Origin: CAZKEG01 sp964601575 | GTDB taxonomy: Bacteria > Desulfobacterota > Thermodesulfobacteria > Thermodesulfobacteriales > Thermodesulfatatoraceae | Direction of reading: 5' to 3' | Length of the DNA stretch: 53,521 bases | Assembly: GCA_964601575.1 (NCBI GenBank) | Contig: CAZROA010000048.1 | Coordinates: 1-53,521, forward strand | Shown here: positions 14,181 to 22,563 of the stretch, one piece after another | Numbering within the stretch: the stretch's first letter is position 1 | How the letters are laid out: each line of letters starts with the position of its first letter | Made by a program: the position numbers and the translations under genes | Notes under the pieces: generated by a model | Database searches by the model: none | What the model saw: the letters and a program-made list of their open reading frames with translations, nothing else | What the model was told of the DNA's origin: nothing

Positions 14181-16326
14181 GGATCATGATCTCTAGATCC
14201 CTTGGCTTACGCAAGATGTGGATGGTCACATCCGTGTCGTGATTAACAAGGTCCAGATCCAAGGCCTGATCTCCCACCCGGAGGTTACGGACTTTTACCC
14301 ATTTTAAGAAGCGGGGGAGAAGGGGGCGGTAAAAACTGACCCCCTTAGGGGTAAACTTGAGGCCTAAGGCGGCCTCAACTAGGAAAAAGACCGTGGCTGC
14401 CGCCCAGGATTGGGGATTACAGGCCACCGGATACGGAGTCGGGCCTTCATCTGGTCGACGACTAAAACCGCAAAAGAGTTCCGGCATCCGATGATAGGGA
14501 AAATAGGTGCTGGCCTCAAAAAGCCCCCGCAATATCCGACAAAGGTGGATCTTGAATCCATATCTTGAAAATCCTTTGGCGATAAGGGCGTTGTCGTGCG
14601 GCCAAACCGAACCGTTATGATAAGAAACAGGGTTATATAAACTCTCTTCGGTGGAGATGGTCCTGATCCCCCAGCCAGAAAAAGAATGAGGGTCAAGGAG
14701 GGTCTCGACCACCTTGGCTGCCTCTTCCCGAGAGGCGATCTCGGCGAAGAGGGCATGACCGGCATTGGAACTACGTACCTCACAGGGCCTCTTTTCTCCG
14801 TCCAGGGCAAGGACAAAGGTCCTGAGCCTTTCTGACCAAAAGACCTTGGTAAACCGTTTGCGGAGTTCATCGGCCTTAAAGAGCAAGACCTCACTCAGAT
14901 CTCGCTTTTTTAAGGCCAAGGCCAGACCGGCCAGTTGAAGATAGGCCTGGTAGGCATAGGCCTGGACCTCCACCAGGGCAATAGGCCCCTGGGCCAGGGT
15001 ACCATCGGCATGGAAGATACTATCATGGGAATCCTTCCAGCCCTTGTTGATCAGACCCTCTTCCGAGGCCTGATATTCGATAAAACCATCTCCATCTAGG
15101 TCTCCGTATTCTTCCATCCATCTCCAGGCCAGTTCCAGATGGGGCCAAAGTTCCCTGATAAAGGCTAGATCCCTGGTGCGTTCGAAATAGGCCCCGGCCA
15201 GGATAATAAAAAGAGGAGTGGCATCTACGGTGCCATAATATCGAGCAAAAGGGATTTCGCCGGTGGCAGCCATCTCCCCCTGGCGTATCTCGTGTAGGAT
15301 CTTCCCAGGTTGGGCATCGCTTGCCGGATCGACCTCGGTGGCTTGAGTGGCGGCCAGAAAATTCAGGACCCCGCGGGCGATTTCAGGATTGATCCAAAGG
15401 CATTCCAAGGCCGTGATCAAGCCATCGCGACCAAAGGCGGTATTAAACCACGGGATACCAGCATAGGGGTAAAGCCCGTAAGGGGTCCTGGTGAGCATAA
15501 TAAAGATGTCACTTAGGGATCTTTCCAACCAGGCGTTAAATTGCTCATTGGAGGTGGTGATCTGACAAGTCTTTCGACGCAGTTCTTTTCGTTCCTTATG
15601 CGTCAGGAGATAGGCCGTCTTGAAGGGAATATCTTTTTCTTCACCGGAAAGACAGGTCACGGTGAGATAAAGGACCGTACGTTCTTTGGGGCGTAAATTA
15701 ATGTGAAATAAGGCATTCTGTCGGTCAAGACGCACCGGAGAAGGGAGAAAGTGGATCTTGGTCTGACGAAGTTTTCCGTCAAGCCCTAGGTATCGCAAGG
15801 TGACCATGTCCTTTTCGATCACCGGTGGGAGGAAGTTCCCACGTCGTTTCCGTTTCATCCCTCGGACTTCAAAAATATCCACAAAATCAGCGGCAAAGCA
15901 GATGTTCAAAGGGAGCCTAATAGGATAGGGAGAGAAGTTTTCTATCCGGATGGCCTCGTAACAAACCCCCTGGTAAAGAAATTTCTGTCGTAAAAGATGT
16001 AAACTCCCCCGGGGCAAAAACTCTTGGCCTTCAAGCAAAAGATCCGGATTGGTTAGGTCGGCGGTGACCATCAGGTTGTCACGGGTAGGGGTAGAGCTTA
16101 GGAGAAAGGGCCTAGTATGGCAGAAGAGGAGCTCTAGGCGAGAAAGAAAGCGTGTCCCTTCATAATAAAGGCCTTGTTCACCAAGGCCGTCCTGCCTGAT
16201 ATCGCCATAAGGATCAAAAAGGGCAAAACTCTCCCCGTGTTTAAGGATAAGGGCTTCTTTGGCCAGACCCGGTGAAGTAGCCAAGATATAAAATTTCTGC
16301 GGGCCAGCCACGGTGCCCCCTCTCAT
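14173..16326 (-). CDS. Amylo-alpha-1,6-glucosidase (glycogen debranching type)
   Basis: 717 residues: an N-terminal beta-rich GDE_N-type domain (about 1-260, with YYEGTRFLSRLELLF) and a C-terminal (alpha/alpha)6 barrel of the amylo-1,6-glucosidase group (about 290-690, with NTAFGRDGLITALECLW, RYYGTVDATPLFIIL and YHNGSVWPHDNALIAKGF). It is expected to remove alpha-1,6 branches from glycogen-like polymers in the cytoplasm; no signal peptide is seen. The ATG overlaps the stop of the upstream glycosyltransferase (ATGA), so the two are coupled. Its end overlaps lpxB by eight bases on the opposite strand. Confidence 0.92.
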   Translation of the reverse strand: MRGGTVAGPQKFYILATSPGLAKEALILKHGESFALFDPYGDIRQDGLGEQGLYYEGTRFLSRLELLFCHTRPFLLSSTPTRDNLMVTADLTNPDLLLEGQEFLPRGSLHLLRQKFLYQGVCYEAIRIENFSPYPIRLPLNICFAADFVDIFEVRGMKRKRRGNFLPPVIEKDMVTLRYLGLDGKLRQTKIHFLPSPVRLDRQNALFHINLRPKERTVLYLTVTCLSGEEKDIPFKTAYLLTHKERKELRRKTCQITTSNEQFNAWLERSLSDIFIMLTRTPYGLYPYAGIPWFNTAFGRDGLITALECLWINPEIARGVLNFLAATQATEVDPASDAQPGKILHEIRQGEMAATGEIPFARYYGTVDATPLFIILAGAYFERTRDLAFIRELWPHLELAWRWMEEYGDLDGDGFIEYQASEEGLINKGWKDSHDSIFHADGTLAQGPIALVEVQAYAYQAYLQLAGLALALKKRDLSEVLLFKADELRKRFTKVFWSERLRTFVLALDGEKRPCEVRSSNAGHALFAEIASREEAAKVVETLLDPHSFSGWGIRTISTEESLYNPVSYHNGSVWPHDNALIAKGFSRYGFKIHLCRILRGLFEASTYFPYHRMPELFCGFSRRPDEGPTPYPVACNPQSWAAATVFFLVEAALGLKFTPKGVSFYRPLLPRFLKWVKVRNLRVGDQALDLDLVNHDTDVTIHILRKPRDLEIMILK

Positions 16327-17372
16327 GCCACTTTGAGTAACGGCCTCTCTTTGACCAACAACTCTCCGTAAATCCTAAGATAATCTTCGGCCATTCGCTC
16401 AGAAGTAAAACGCCGTTCAAAGGCCTTACGACAGAGGATACGCTTGATGTCTTGTACCTTTTCCACAGCCCTAGCCGCTTCTTCCATGCTCTCGACGATA
16501 AAACCGCTGACCCCCTCTTCGATCACCTCCGGTACAGAACCACAACGCCAAGCAATGACCGGAGTACCACAGGCCATGGCCTCAATCATAACCAGCCCAA
16601 AAGGTTCAGGCCAATCAATGAGAAAGAGCAGGGCATAGGCCTTGCCAAGAAATTCGTTCTTCTCTTTGTCATTTATTTCACCCACAAATTCAACCCACGG
16701 GCTCTTGAGCATGGGTTTGATTACGTTTTCGTAATATTCCCGATCGGCTTCGTCTATCTTGGCGGCCATGAGAAGTTTCATCCCCACCTTTTCGGCGATC
16801 TTGATGGCTCGATCCGGGCGTTTTTCTGGAGAGATCCGCCCGAGAAAGGCCAAATAATTACCCGGCCTGGCGTAAAATCGGTATAGATCCTTGGGCAGAC
16901 CGTGATAAACGGTTCCTACCCAACGGGCAAAGGGCAGAGGCTTGCGTTGGTCGTTGGAAATAGAAACCAGGGGCATATCGGCAAATTCACGATAGAGGGG
17001 CTCTAAATCCGGAATATCAAGTCGCCCGTGGAGGGTGGTGAGATGCGGAGTCTTCAACCGGCGCATCAAAGGAAAATGAATATAGTCGATATGGAAGTGG
17101 ATCAGATCAAACTGATCGGCCATCTGGGCCACCTTTTCCAGCATCAACACGTGATGGGCCAAGCGGTCCTGACAATTCGAGGCCAAACGAAGGGACTCCC
17201 GACAACAAGGGATCAACTTGGCTGAAGTCCGAGAATCTGCGGAGGCGAAAAGGGTTACCTCATGACCTTTTTTGATCAATTCTTCGGTCAAATAGTGAAC
17301 GATGCGTTCGGTACCCCCATAACACTTAGGCGGTACACTCTCATGAAGAGGTGCCACCTGTGCGATCCTCAT
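16323..17372 (-). CDS. Glycosyltransferase family 4 protein
   Basis: 349 residues of GT-B fold. The N-terminus MRIAQVAPLHESVPPKCYGGTERIVHYLTEEL is typical of GT4 enzymes, the C-terminal half has FLGRISPEKRPDRAI and the nucleotide-sugar site EPFGLVMIEAMACGTPVIA. The donor and acceptor are unknown. Coupling with a debranching-type glucosidase suggests glycogen or a related alpha-glucan or compatible solute. No signal peptide or membrane segment. Confidence 0.88.
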   Translation of the reverse strand: MRIAQVAPLHESVPPKCYGGTERIVHYLTEELIKKGHEVTLFASADSRTSAKLIPCCRESLRLASNCQDRLAHHVLMLEKVAQMADQFDLIHFHIDYIHFPLMRRLKTPHLTTLHGRLDIPDLEPLYREFADMPLVSISNDQRKPLPFARWVGTVYHGLPKDLYRFYARPGNYLAFLGRISPEKRPDRAIKIAEKVGMKLLMAAKIDEADREYYENVIKPMLKSPWVEFVGEINDKEKNEFLGKAYALLFLIDWPEPFGLVMIEAMACGTPVIAWRCGSVPEVIEEGVSGFIVESMEEAARAVEKVQDIKRILCRKAFERRFTSERMAEDYLRIYGELLVKERPLLKVA

Positions 17373-17445
17373 ACTTCGCCCCCTTTAAAAGGTTTTTAGG
17401 AATTTTTCTCAAACCGGTTGGAAGGCTTAAACTCGGTCCTACCCA

Positions 17446-17473
17446 AAAATAAATTCCCTAAATCCTGGGTCAA
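17446..17473 (-). promoter_or_regulatory. Putative promoter of the GT4-glucosidase operon
   Basis: Minus strand: TTGACC (17473-17468), 16-base spacer, TATTTT (17451-17446). It lies just beyond the pnp terminator and leaves a leader of about 70 bases. Confidence 0.4.
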
Positions 17474-17480
17474 GGAGGCG

Positions 17481-17505
17481 AAAGGCCTGTCTTTAACAGG
17501 CCTTT
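17481..17505 (-). terminator. Terminator of the rimP-pnp operon
   Basis: Perfect 10-bp stem AAAGGCCTGT/ACAGGCCTTT with a five-base loop, starting at the pnp stop codon. The T-run is short on the minus strand (the stem ends in TTT, then CGCC) and better on the plus strand (TTTTATT), so it may be bidirectional. Confidence 0.6.
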
Positions 17506-19637
17506 TATTCCTGGCCAGAGGATTTCTCAGGGGGTGTCTCTTGGATCTCCTTGATCGATTCGGAAAGGGCGGCCTTACGGGAGAGCTTGATCCGGCCCAT
17601 TTTGTCAATATCGATCACCTTAACCAGGACTTCATCGCCTTCTTTGAGGATATCGGAGACATTGCGCACGCGACGATTATCAAGTTGAGAGATATGAATT
17701 AGGCCCTCGGTACCAGGGAAGATCTCTACAAAGGCCCCGAAATCCGCCACCCTGGTAACACGACCAAGATAGAGTTTGCCCACCTCTGCCTCCTGGGTGA
17801 CTTCTTTGACCATCTTGGCCGCCTTCTCCGCCAGTTCGGCAGAAGTAGAATAAATTCGCACCAGACCAGTCTGATCATCGATGTCGATCTTTACGTCTCC
17901 ACAAGCGGCTATAATACCTTTAATGGTCTTACCGCCAGGGCCAATGAGATCGCGAACCTTCTCCGGGCTGATCTGCACAGTAACGATCTTCGGGGCATAG
18001 GCCGAGAGCATCTCACGCGGTCTGTCGATTATCTCTCGCATCTTAGAAAGCACATGAAGTCTGGCTTCTCTGGCCCGAGAAAGGGCCTCGGCCATGATCT
18101 CGCGGGTGATCCCTGTGATCTTGATGTCCATTTGCAAGGCGGTGACCCCTTTTTCCGTGCCGGCAACCTTAAAGTCCATATCACCCATGCGGTCTTCATC
18201 GCCGATGATGTCGGTGAGGATGACCACCTGATCACCTTCTTTGATCAGCCCCATAGCAATGCCAGCCACCATATCCTTGATCGGGACACCGGCATCCATG
18301 AGCGACATAGTGGCCCCGCAAACCGTGGCCATAGAGGATGAACCATTGGATTCCAACACATCCGAAACGACACGAATGGTATAGGGAAACTCGTCTTCCT
18401 TGGGGACCACAGGGGTAAGCGCCCTTTCCGCCAACATCCCGTGACCGATCTCCCGTCGGCTTGGACCGCGTAAGGGCCTTACTTCACCGACACAATAAGG
18501 GGGAAAATTGTAATGCAGGATGAAGTGTTTAAAGACCTCCTCCCCCGGCATATCAATGCGCTGTTCTTCCTCCGGGCTCCCCAAAGTAGCCACGGTGAGT
18601 ACCTGGGTCTCTCCTCGGGTAAAGATGGCTGAACCATGAGTGCGCGGTAGGACCGAGACTTCCCCCCAGATAGGCCGGACCTCTTCCGGCTTGCGACCAT
18701 CCACCCGCCGACCCTCGGCAAAGAGCATCTTCCGCATCAACTCTTTCTCAAATTCTTCGAAATATTCCTTGACCTCTCCTTCTCGCCCCTGGACCTCGGC
18801 CCCGAGGGCCTCCAAAATGGCCTGGTACGCTGCCCGCCGTTTCTGCCCCCTCTCTACCTTTGGGGCTGTGGAAAGGACCTCACGCAAATATGGCTCGGCG
18901 AGCTCTCGGACCCTGGCCCTTAAGACCTCGTCTACCGCTGGCTCTGGAAAATCCATCTTGGGTTTGCCAGCCTTTTCCCGTAGGTCACCTTGCAATTTGA
19001 GTAATGGTTTGAGGTGCTCGTGGGCAAAAAATAAGGCCTCTTTTACGATCTCTTCCGGGACCTCTTGGGCCAGACCTTCGACCATGACAATGGCCTCTTC
19101 ACTGCCTACAACCACCAGATTGAGCTCACTCTCTCTGAGTTGAGAGGCCGAGGGGTTTAACACAAACTCGCCGTTGATCCGCCCTACCCGAACAGCGGCA
19201 ATCGGTCCTTGGAAGGGCACCTGAGAGATCTCCAAGGCCGCAGAGGTGGCTGTAATGGCCACAATATCCGGATCGACCTCCGGGTCCATGGAAAGGACCG
19301 TGGCCATGATCTGGGTCTCATATCGCCAACCTTTGGGGAAAAGGGGCCTAATAGGGCGATCGATAAGGCGGGCGGTAATGATCTCCTTTTCGCTTCCGCG
19401 GCCCATCTCCCGACGGAAATAACTACCCGGGATACGGCCTGCGGCGTAGTACATTTCCTGATACTCAACGGTCAAGGGCAAAAAATCCATCTCTTTTATT
19501 TCTTCAGAGGCCACCACCGTGACCAAGACCACGGTATCTCCATAAGAGGCCCACACCGCCCCGTGGGCCTGTTTAGCCACTTTACCTGTCTCCAGGACGA
19601 ACTTTCGCCCGGCAATCTCCGTTTCTACTCGGTGCAT
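17505..19637 (-). CDS. pnp: Polyribonucleotide nucleotidyltransferase (PNPase)
   Basis: Phosphorolytic 3'-5' exoribonuclease of mRNA decay. 710 residues in the usual order: RNase PH domain 1, all-helical linker, catalytic RNase PH domain 2 (GRRVDGRKPEEVRPIW; GDEDRMGDMDFKVAGT with the catalytic Asp residues), KH domain (ISPEKVRDLIGPGGKTIKGI) and S1 domain (GKLYLGRVTRVADFGAFVEIFPGTEGLIHISQL). The 15 C-terminal residues are polar. It follows rpsO after 14 bases, as in most bacteria. Confidence 0.98.
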   Translation of the reverse strand: MHRVETEIAGRKFVLETGKVAKQAHGAVWASYGDTVVLVTVVASEEIKEMDFLPLTVEYQEMYYAAGRIPGSYFRREMGRGSEKEIITARLIDRPIRPLFPKGWRYETQIMATVLSMDPEVDPDIVAITATSAALEISQVPFQGPIAAVRVGRINGEFVLNPSASQLRESELNLVVVGSEEAIVMVEGLAQEVPEEIVKEALFFAHEHLKPLLKLQGDLREKAGKPKMDFPEPAVDEVLRARVRELAEPYLREVLSTAPKVERGQKRRAAYQAILEALGAEVQGREGEVKEYFEEFEKELMRKMLFAEGRRVDGRKPEEVRPIWGEVSVLPRTHGSAIFTRGETQVLTVATLGSPEEEQRIDMPGEEVFKHFILHYNFPPYCVGEVRPLRGPSRREIGHGMLAERALTPVVPKEDEFPYTIRVVSDVLESNGSSSMATVCGATMSLMDAGVPIKDMVAGIAMGLIKEGDQVVILTDIIGDEDRMGDMDFKVAGTEKGVTALQMDIKITGITREIMAEALSRAREARLHVLSKMREIIDRPREMLSAYAPKIVTVQISPEKVRDLIGPGGKTIKGIIAACGDVKIDIDDQTGLVRIYSTSAELAEKAAKMVKEVTQEAEVGKLYLGRVTRVADFGAFVEIFPGTEGLIHISQLDNRRVRNVSDILKEGDEVLVKVIDIDKMGRIKLSRKAALSESIKEIQETPPEKSSGQE

Positions 19638-19651
19638 CTTTCCTCCTTGGC

Positions 19652-19921
19652 TTAGGCCCTAAGCCCCAAAGCCTTGATTAAATTTCGATAGCGATCAAAG
19701 TCCGTCCTTCGGAGATAGTTCAAAAGACGACGCCGTTGACCCACTAATTTCAAAAGCCCCCGACGGGAATGATGATCCTTCTTGTGGACCTTGAAGTGTT
19801 CCTCCAAGGACTTGATTCGCGCCGTAAGGAGCGCAATCTGAACCTCTGGACTACCGGTGTCTTTTTCGTGACGGGCAAATTTTTTGATGATCTCTCTCTT
19901 TACCTCCGCATCAAAAGCCAT
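19652..19921 (-). CDS. rpsO: Ribosomal protein S15
   Basis: 89 residues, full length. Conserved elements HEKDTGSPEVQIALLTARI and HKKDHHSRRGLLKLVGQRRRLLNYL identify the 16S-rRNA-binding protein of the 30S platform. The start ATG has AGGAGG-type pairing upstream (GGAGGCAAGAA in the minus-strand reading near 19925-19935). Confidence 0.98.
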   Translation of the reverse strand: MAFDAEVKREIIKKFARHEKDTGSPEVQIALLTARIKSLEEHFKVHKKDHHSRRGLLKLVGQRRRLLNYLRRTDFDRYRNLIKALGLRA

Positions 19922-20009
19922 TTCTTGCCTCCTAATATGGAATTAAGCCCAGGAGGGGTTAGACCACCTCCCGCGCTTGTCTCATTTCTAACACCGCACT
20001 CCCAGGCCA

Positions 20010-20948
20010 TCAACAGAGAGTTTCGGGAAAAACGCGGATCATCTTCGCGTTCCCCGCCCCTTGTAAGTCTTCGGGATATTCTAAAACAGCCACCAAAGAC
20101 CCTTCTATAGTCACCAGACGCAACCAAGGCACCCGCGGCTTGCGTGGAACCTTTTGAAAACGGATCATATTACCCAAGACCGTAAGGGCCAAAGGCCGAC
20201 CATGTCTGACCTGACGGGCCATCTCCGGGCTTATGGTCAAGGCCGGGATAAATTCCAGGGCCTTGGCCACAGGGATGATCCTTTCTTCTAACCGGCGTTC
20301 TCTATAGAGTTTTTCAAATTCATCCGTGGTAAGGGCCTGGTCTATGGTAAAGGGACCTTTACGTAACCGTCTGAGGCGGATCAAAGTAGCCCCGCAACCG
20401 ATCACCTGCCCTACTTCGTGGATCAAAGAACGAATATAGGCCCCTTTGCTACAATAGATGCGAAAGCGAACCAAAGGGGGATCATAATCCAAGGCTTCAA
20501 ATTCTAGGACTTCTACCTTTTTAGGGGGTTTTTCTACCTTGAGGCCCTCGCGGGCATATTTATAAAGTGGGCGTCCATGAAATTTAGCCGCCGAATAAGC
20601 CGGCGGACGCTGTTCAATGACCCCGATAAATCGGTCAAAAACCCTTTGAATATCCGAAAGCCCAAGTTCCGGTACAGGATGCCTAGCTATGACCTCACCA
20701 GTAAGATCATAGGTCTCCGTCTCTATTCCCAGTTCAAACTGCCCTTCGTATTCCTTATCTCCCTCAAGGATAAATTGGGCAATCTTGGTCCCCCGACCAA
20801 GGCAGATAGGGAGGACCCCAGTGGCAAATGGGTCCAGGGTGCCGCCATGGCCTGCCTTTCTCACCCGTAGCCTGCGTTTTACGTATTCCACCATCTCGGT
20901 AGAGCTCTTCCCTTCTGGTTTATCAAGCACCAAGACCCCGTCTTTCAT
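20010..20948 (-). CDS. truB: tRNA pseudouridine(55) synthase
   Basis: Forms pseudouridine-55 in the T loop of tRNAs. 312 residues; catalytic Asp in GHGGTLDPFATGVLPICLG, followed by KEYEGQFELGIETETYDLTGEV and the C-terminal PUA-like region (ISPEMARQVRHGRPL). Its ATG overlaps the nrnA stop by four bases. Confidence 0.97.
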   Translation of the reverse strand: MKDGVLVLDKPEGKSSTEMVEYVKRRLRVRKAGHGGTLDPFATGVLPICLGRGTKIAQFILEGDKEYEGQFELGIETETYDLTGEVIARHPVPELGLSDIQRVFDRFIGVIEQRPPAYSAAKFHGRPLYKYAREGLKVEKPPKKVEVLEFEALDYDPPLVRFRIYCSKGAYIRSLIHEVGQVIGCGATLIRLRRLRKGPFTIDQALTTDEFEKLYRERRLEERIIPVAKALEFIPALTISPEMARQVRHGRPLALTVLGNMIRFQKVPRKPRVPWLRLVTIEGSLVAVLEYPEDLQGAGNAKMIRVFPETLC

Positions 20949-21901
20949 AAAAACAACGCCTCCAATCTCTCTCTAACCAGATTCAAGACCTGGGATAATT
21001 CTCCTTTGAGTTTAAAACCCGCGGCACAAGCATGCCCACCACCGCCGAATTCCAAGGCCAGACGAGCCACATTGATCTTTCCTCTACTCCTCAGGCTGAC
21101 AGAGATCTCCTCTGGATAATATTCCTTGATCAAGGCACTTATCTCCACCCCGTCAATGCTCCTTAAAAGATTGGCAAAATCATCAGGATCAGCCTTGGAG
21201 GCCTGGCACTCTTTAAAGTCTTCATGTCGGAGGAAAGAGACCGCTCCTTTGCCTCCGGCTACTAGTTCAAGTTGATCTAGGACCCGACGCAGGAGACAAA
21301 AGCGCGAGAAAGGATAATGCTCGTAAAGGAGCTCGGCGATCTTGGCCGGTTCGGCCCCGGCCTTCACCAGGGCCCTGGCCACTTCAAAGGTCTCGGCGTT
21401 GGTCTGGGAAAAACGAAAACCCCCGGTGTCTGAAAAGATGGCGGCATAAAGATTTTCGGCAATCTCCTTAGTGATCGGCCAAGAAAGACGGTGCAAAAGA
21501 TGGAAGACCAGCCCCCCGGTGGCGTAGATGGGTTCAATTAGGCGATGAGTCCCTAGGGTACCAGTCACTTCGTGGTGATCCAAAACAATGACCTCTTTGA
21601 GACGACCCAAAAATTCCGCCGCCTTGCCTACGCGTTTGGCCTCGGCACAGTCCAACACCAACCCGATCCAATCATTGTCATCTGGATATCCCTTCTGGGC
21701 AAGCTCCTGTCCAGGCAGCCACCGGTAGACAGCAGGGATCTCCTCTTCCAGATAACACCAGACCTCTTTGCCCTGACCTCTTAAGGCCAAGGCTAGGCCA
21801 AACATTGAACCCAAGGCATCCCCATCGGGATTGACGTGGGTGGCCAGAAAGAATCTCTTTCCCTCTTGAAGGAGACGGATAATGGGCTCAAGGGCCTTCA
21901 T
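20945..21901 (-). CDS. nrnA: DHH-family oligoribonuclease / pAp phosphatase
   Basis: 318 residues when started at MKALEPII (ATG 21901, which overlaps rbfA by 14 bases); the longer open frame to 22045 lies inside rbfA and is not conserved. DHH domain motifs: THVNPDGDALGS, LDCAEAKR and VLDHHEVTGT; the DHHA1 domain ends with ALEFGGGGHACAAGF. NrnA-type enzymes degrade 2-5-mer RNA and 3'-phosphoadenosine 5'-phosphate. It sits between rbfA and truB, a common neighbourhood. Confidence 0.93.
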   Translation of the reverse strand: MKALEPIIRLLQEGKRFFLATHVNPDGDALGSMFGLALALRGQGKEVWCYLEEEIPAVYRWLPGQELAQKGYPDDNDWIGLVLDCAEAKRVGKAAEFLGRLKEVIVLDHHEVTGTLGTHRLIEPIYATGGLVFHLLHRLSWPITKEIAENLYAAIFSDTGGFRFSQTNAETFEVARALVKAGAEPAKIAELLYEHYPFSRFCLLRRVLDQLELVAGGKGAVSFLRHEDFKECQASKADPDDFANLLRSIDGVEISALIKEYYPEEISVSLRSRGKINVARLALEFGGGGHACAAGFKLKGELSQVLNLVRERLEALFL

Positions 21902-22253
21902 GTCCCTTCCGTAGCTGTTCAAATAGGGCCTCCAACCGATCTTGGGCCTCTTCTCGTCGATCGGGTTCAAAGGTGATCTCCGGGACGAACTTGGTATAAA
22001 GCCGCTGGGCCAGGAGATGCCTAATATAGGCCTTGGCCCTTTCAAAACCTCGGGCTACAGCCTGCTCGGCCTCGGCATCTCCATGGACTTGATAGAGAAT
22101 ACGGGCCCTCTTCAGATCCGGGCTCACCTCTACCGCCGAGATGGTAATCATCCCTTGAAGCTCGGGATCGCTCACCTCTTCCCGAATGATCTGGGAGACT
22201 TCTTCTTGAATGAAATCGGCTAAACGCCGTTGACGATGACCTCTCATACTCAC
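21888..22253 (-). CDS. rbfA: Ribosome-binding factor A
   Basis: Small KH-like protein needed for 16S 5'-end maturation of the 30S subunit. 121 residues; HRQRRLADFIQEEVSQIIREEVSDPEL and ITISAVEVSPDLKRARILYQV are typical. The start overlaps the upstream DUF503 gene by four bases. Confidence 0.95.
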   Translation of the reverse strand: MSMRGHRQRRLADFIQEEVSQIIREEVSDPELQGMITISAVEVSPDLKRARILYQVHGDAEAEQAVARGFERAKAYIRHLLAQRLYTKFVPEITFEPDRREEAQDRLEALFEQLRKGHEGP

Positions 22254-22540
22254 ATGGAAATAATCTCGATTTCGGCCTCAATGACCTGGAGTTCATCAAA
22301 CTCTTCGATATAGTCGAGCACTTGATCAAGGACCCGACTGATTACCCCGGCATCTGCCCCGACGGCAGAGACTCCGATAACCGCCTTTTGCCATAGATCA
22401 TGCTCAGCCACCTCGGAGATGGCCAAATTTTTAAAGCGGCCATTCACCCGCTGAAGGAGCCTCTTAATGACCTGCCTTTTCCCCTTCAAGGAACGATTCT
22501 GTGGAATATGAAGAAAGACTTTGGCTACACCAACTACCAT
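22250..22540 (-). CDS. ylxP: DUF503 (YlxP-like) protein
   Basis: 96 residues, matching the DUF503 family (VVGVAKVFLHIPQNRSLKGKRQVIKRLLQRVNGRFKNLAISEVAEHDLWQKAVIGV). The family nearly always lies between infB and rbfA and its B. subtilis member is implicated in ribosome maturation; the biochemical role is not established. It lies 23 bases after infB. Confidence 0.93.
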   Translation of the reverse strand: MVVGVAKVFLHIPQNRSLKGKRQVIKRLLQRVNGRFKNLAISEVAEHDLWQKAVIGVSAVGADAGVISRVLDQVLDYIEEFDELQVIEAEIEIISM

Positions 22541-22563
22541 TTCTCAGAGATAGGCCAGGCCGG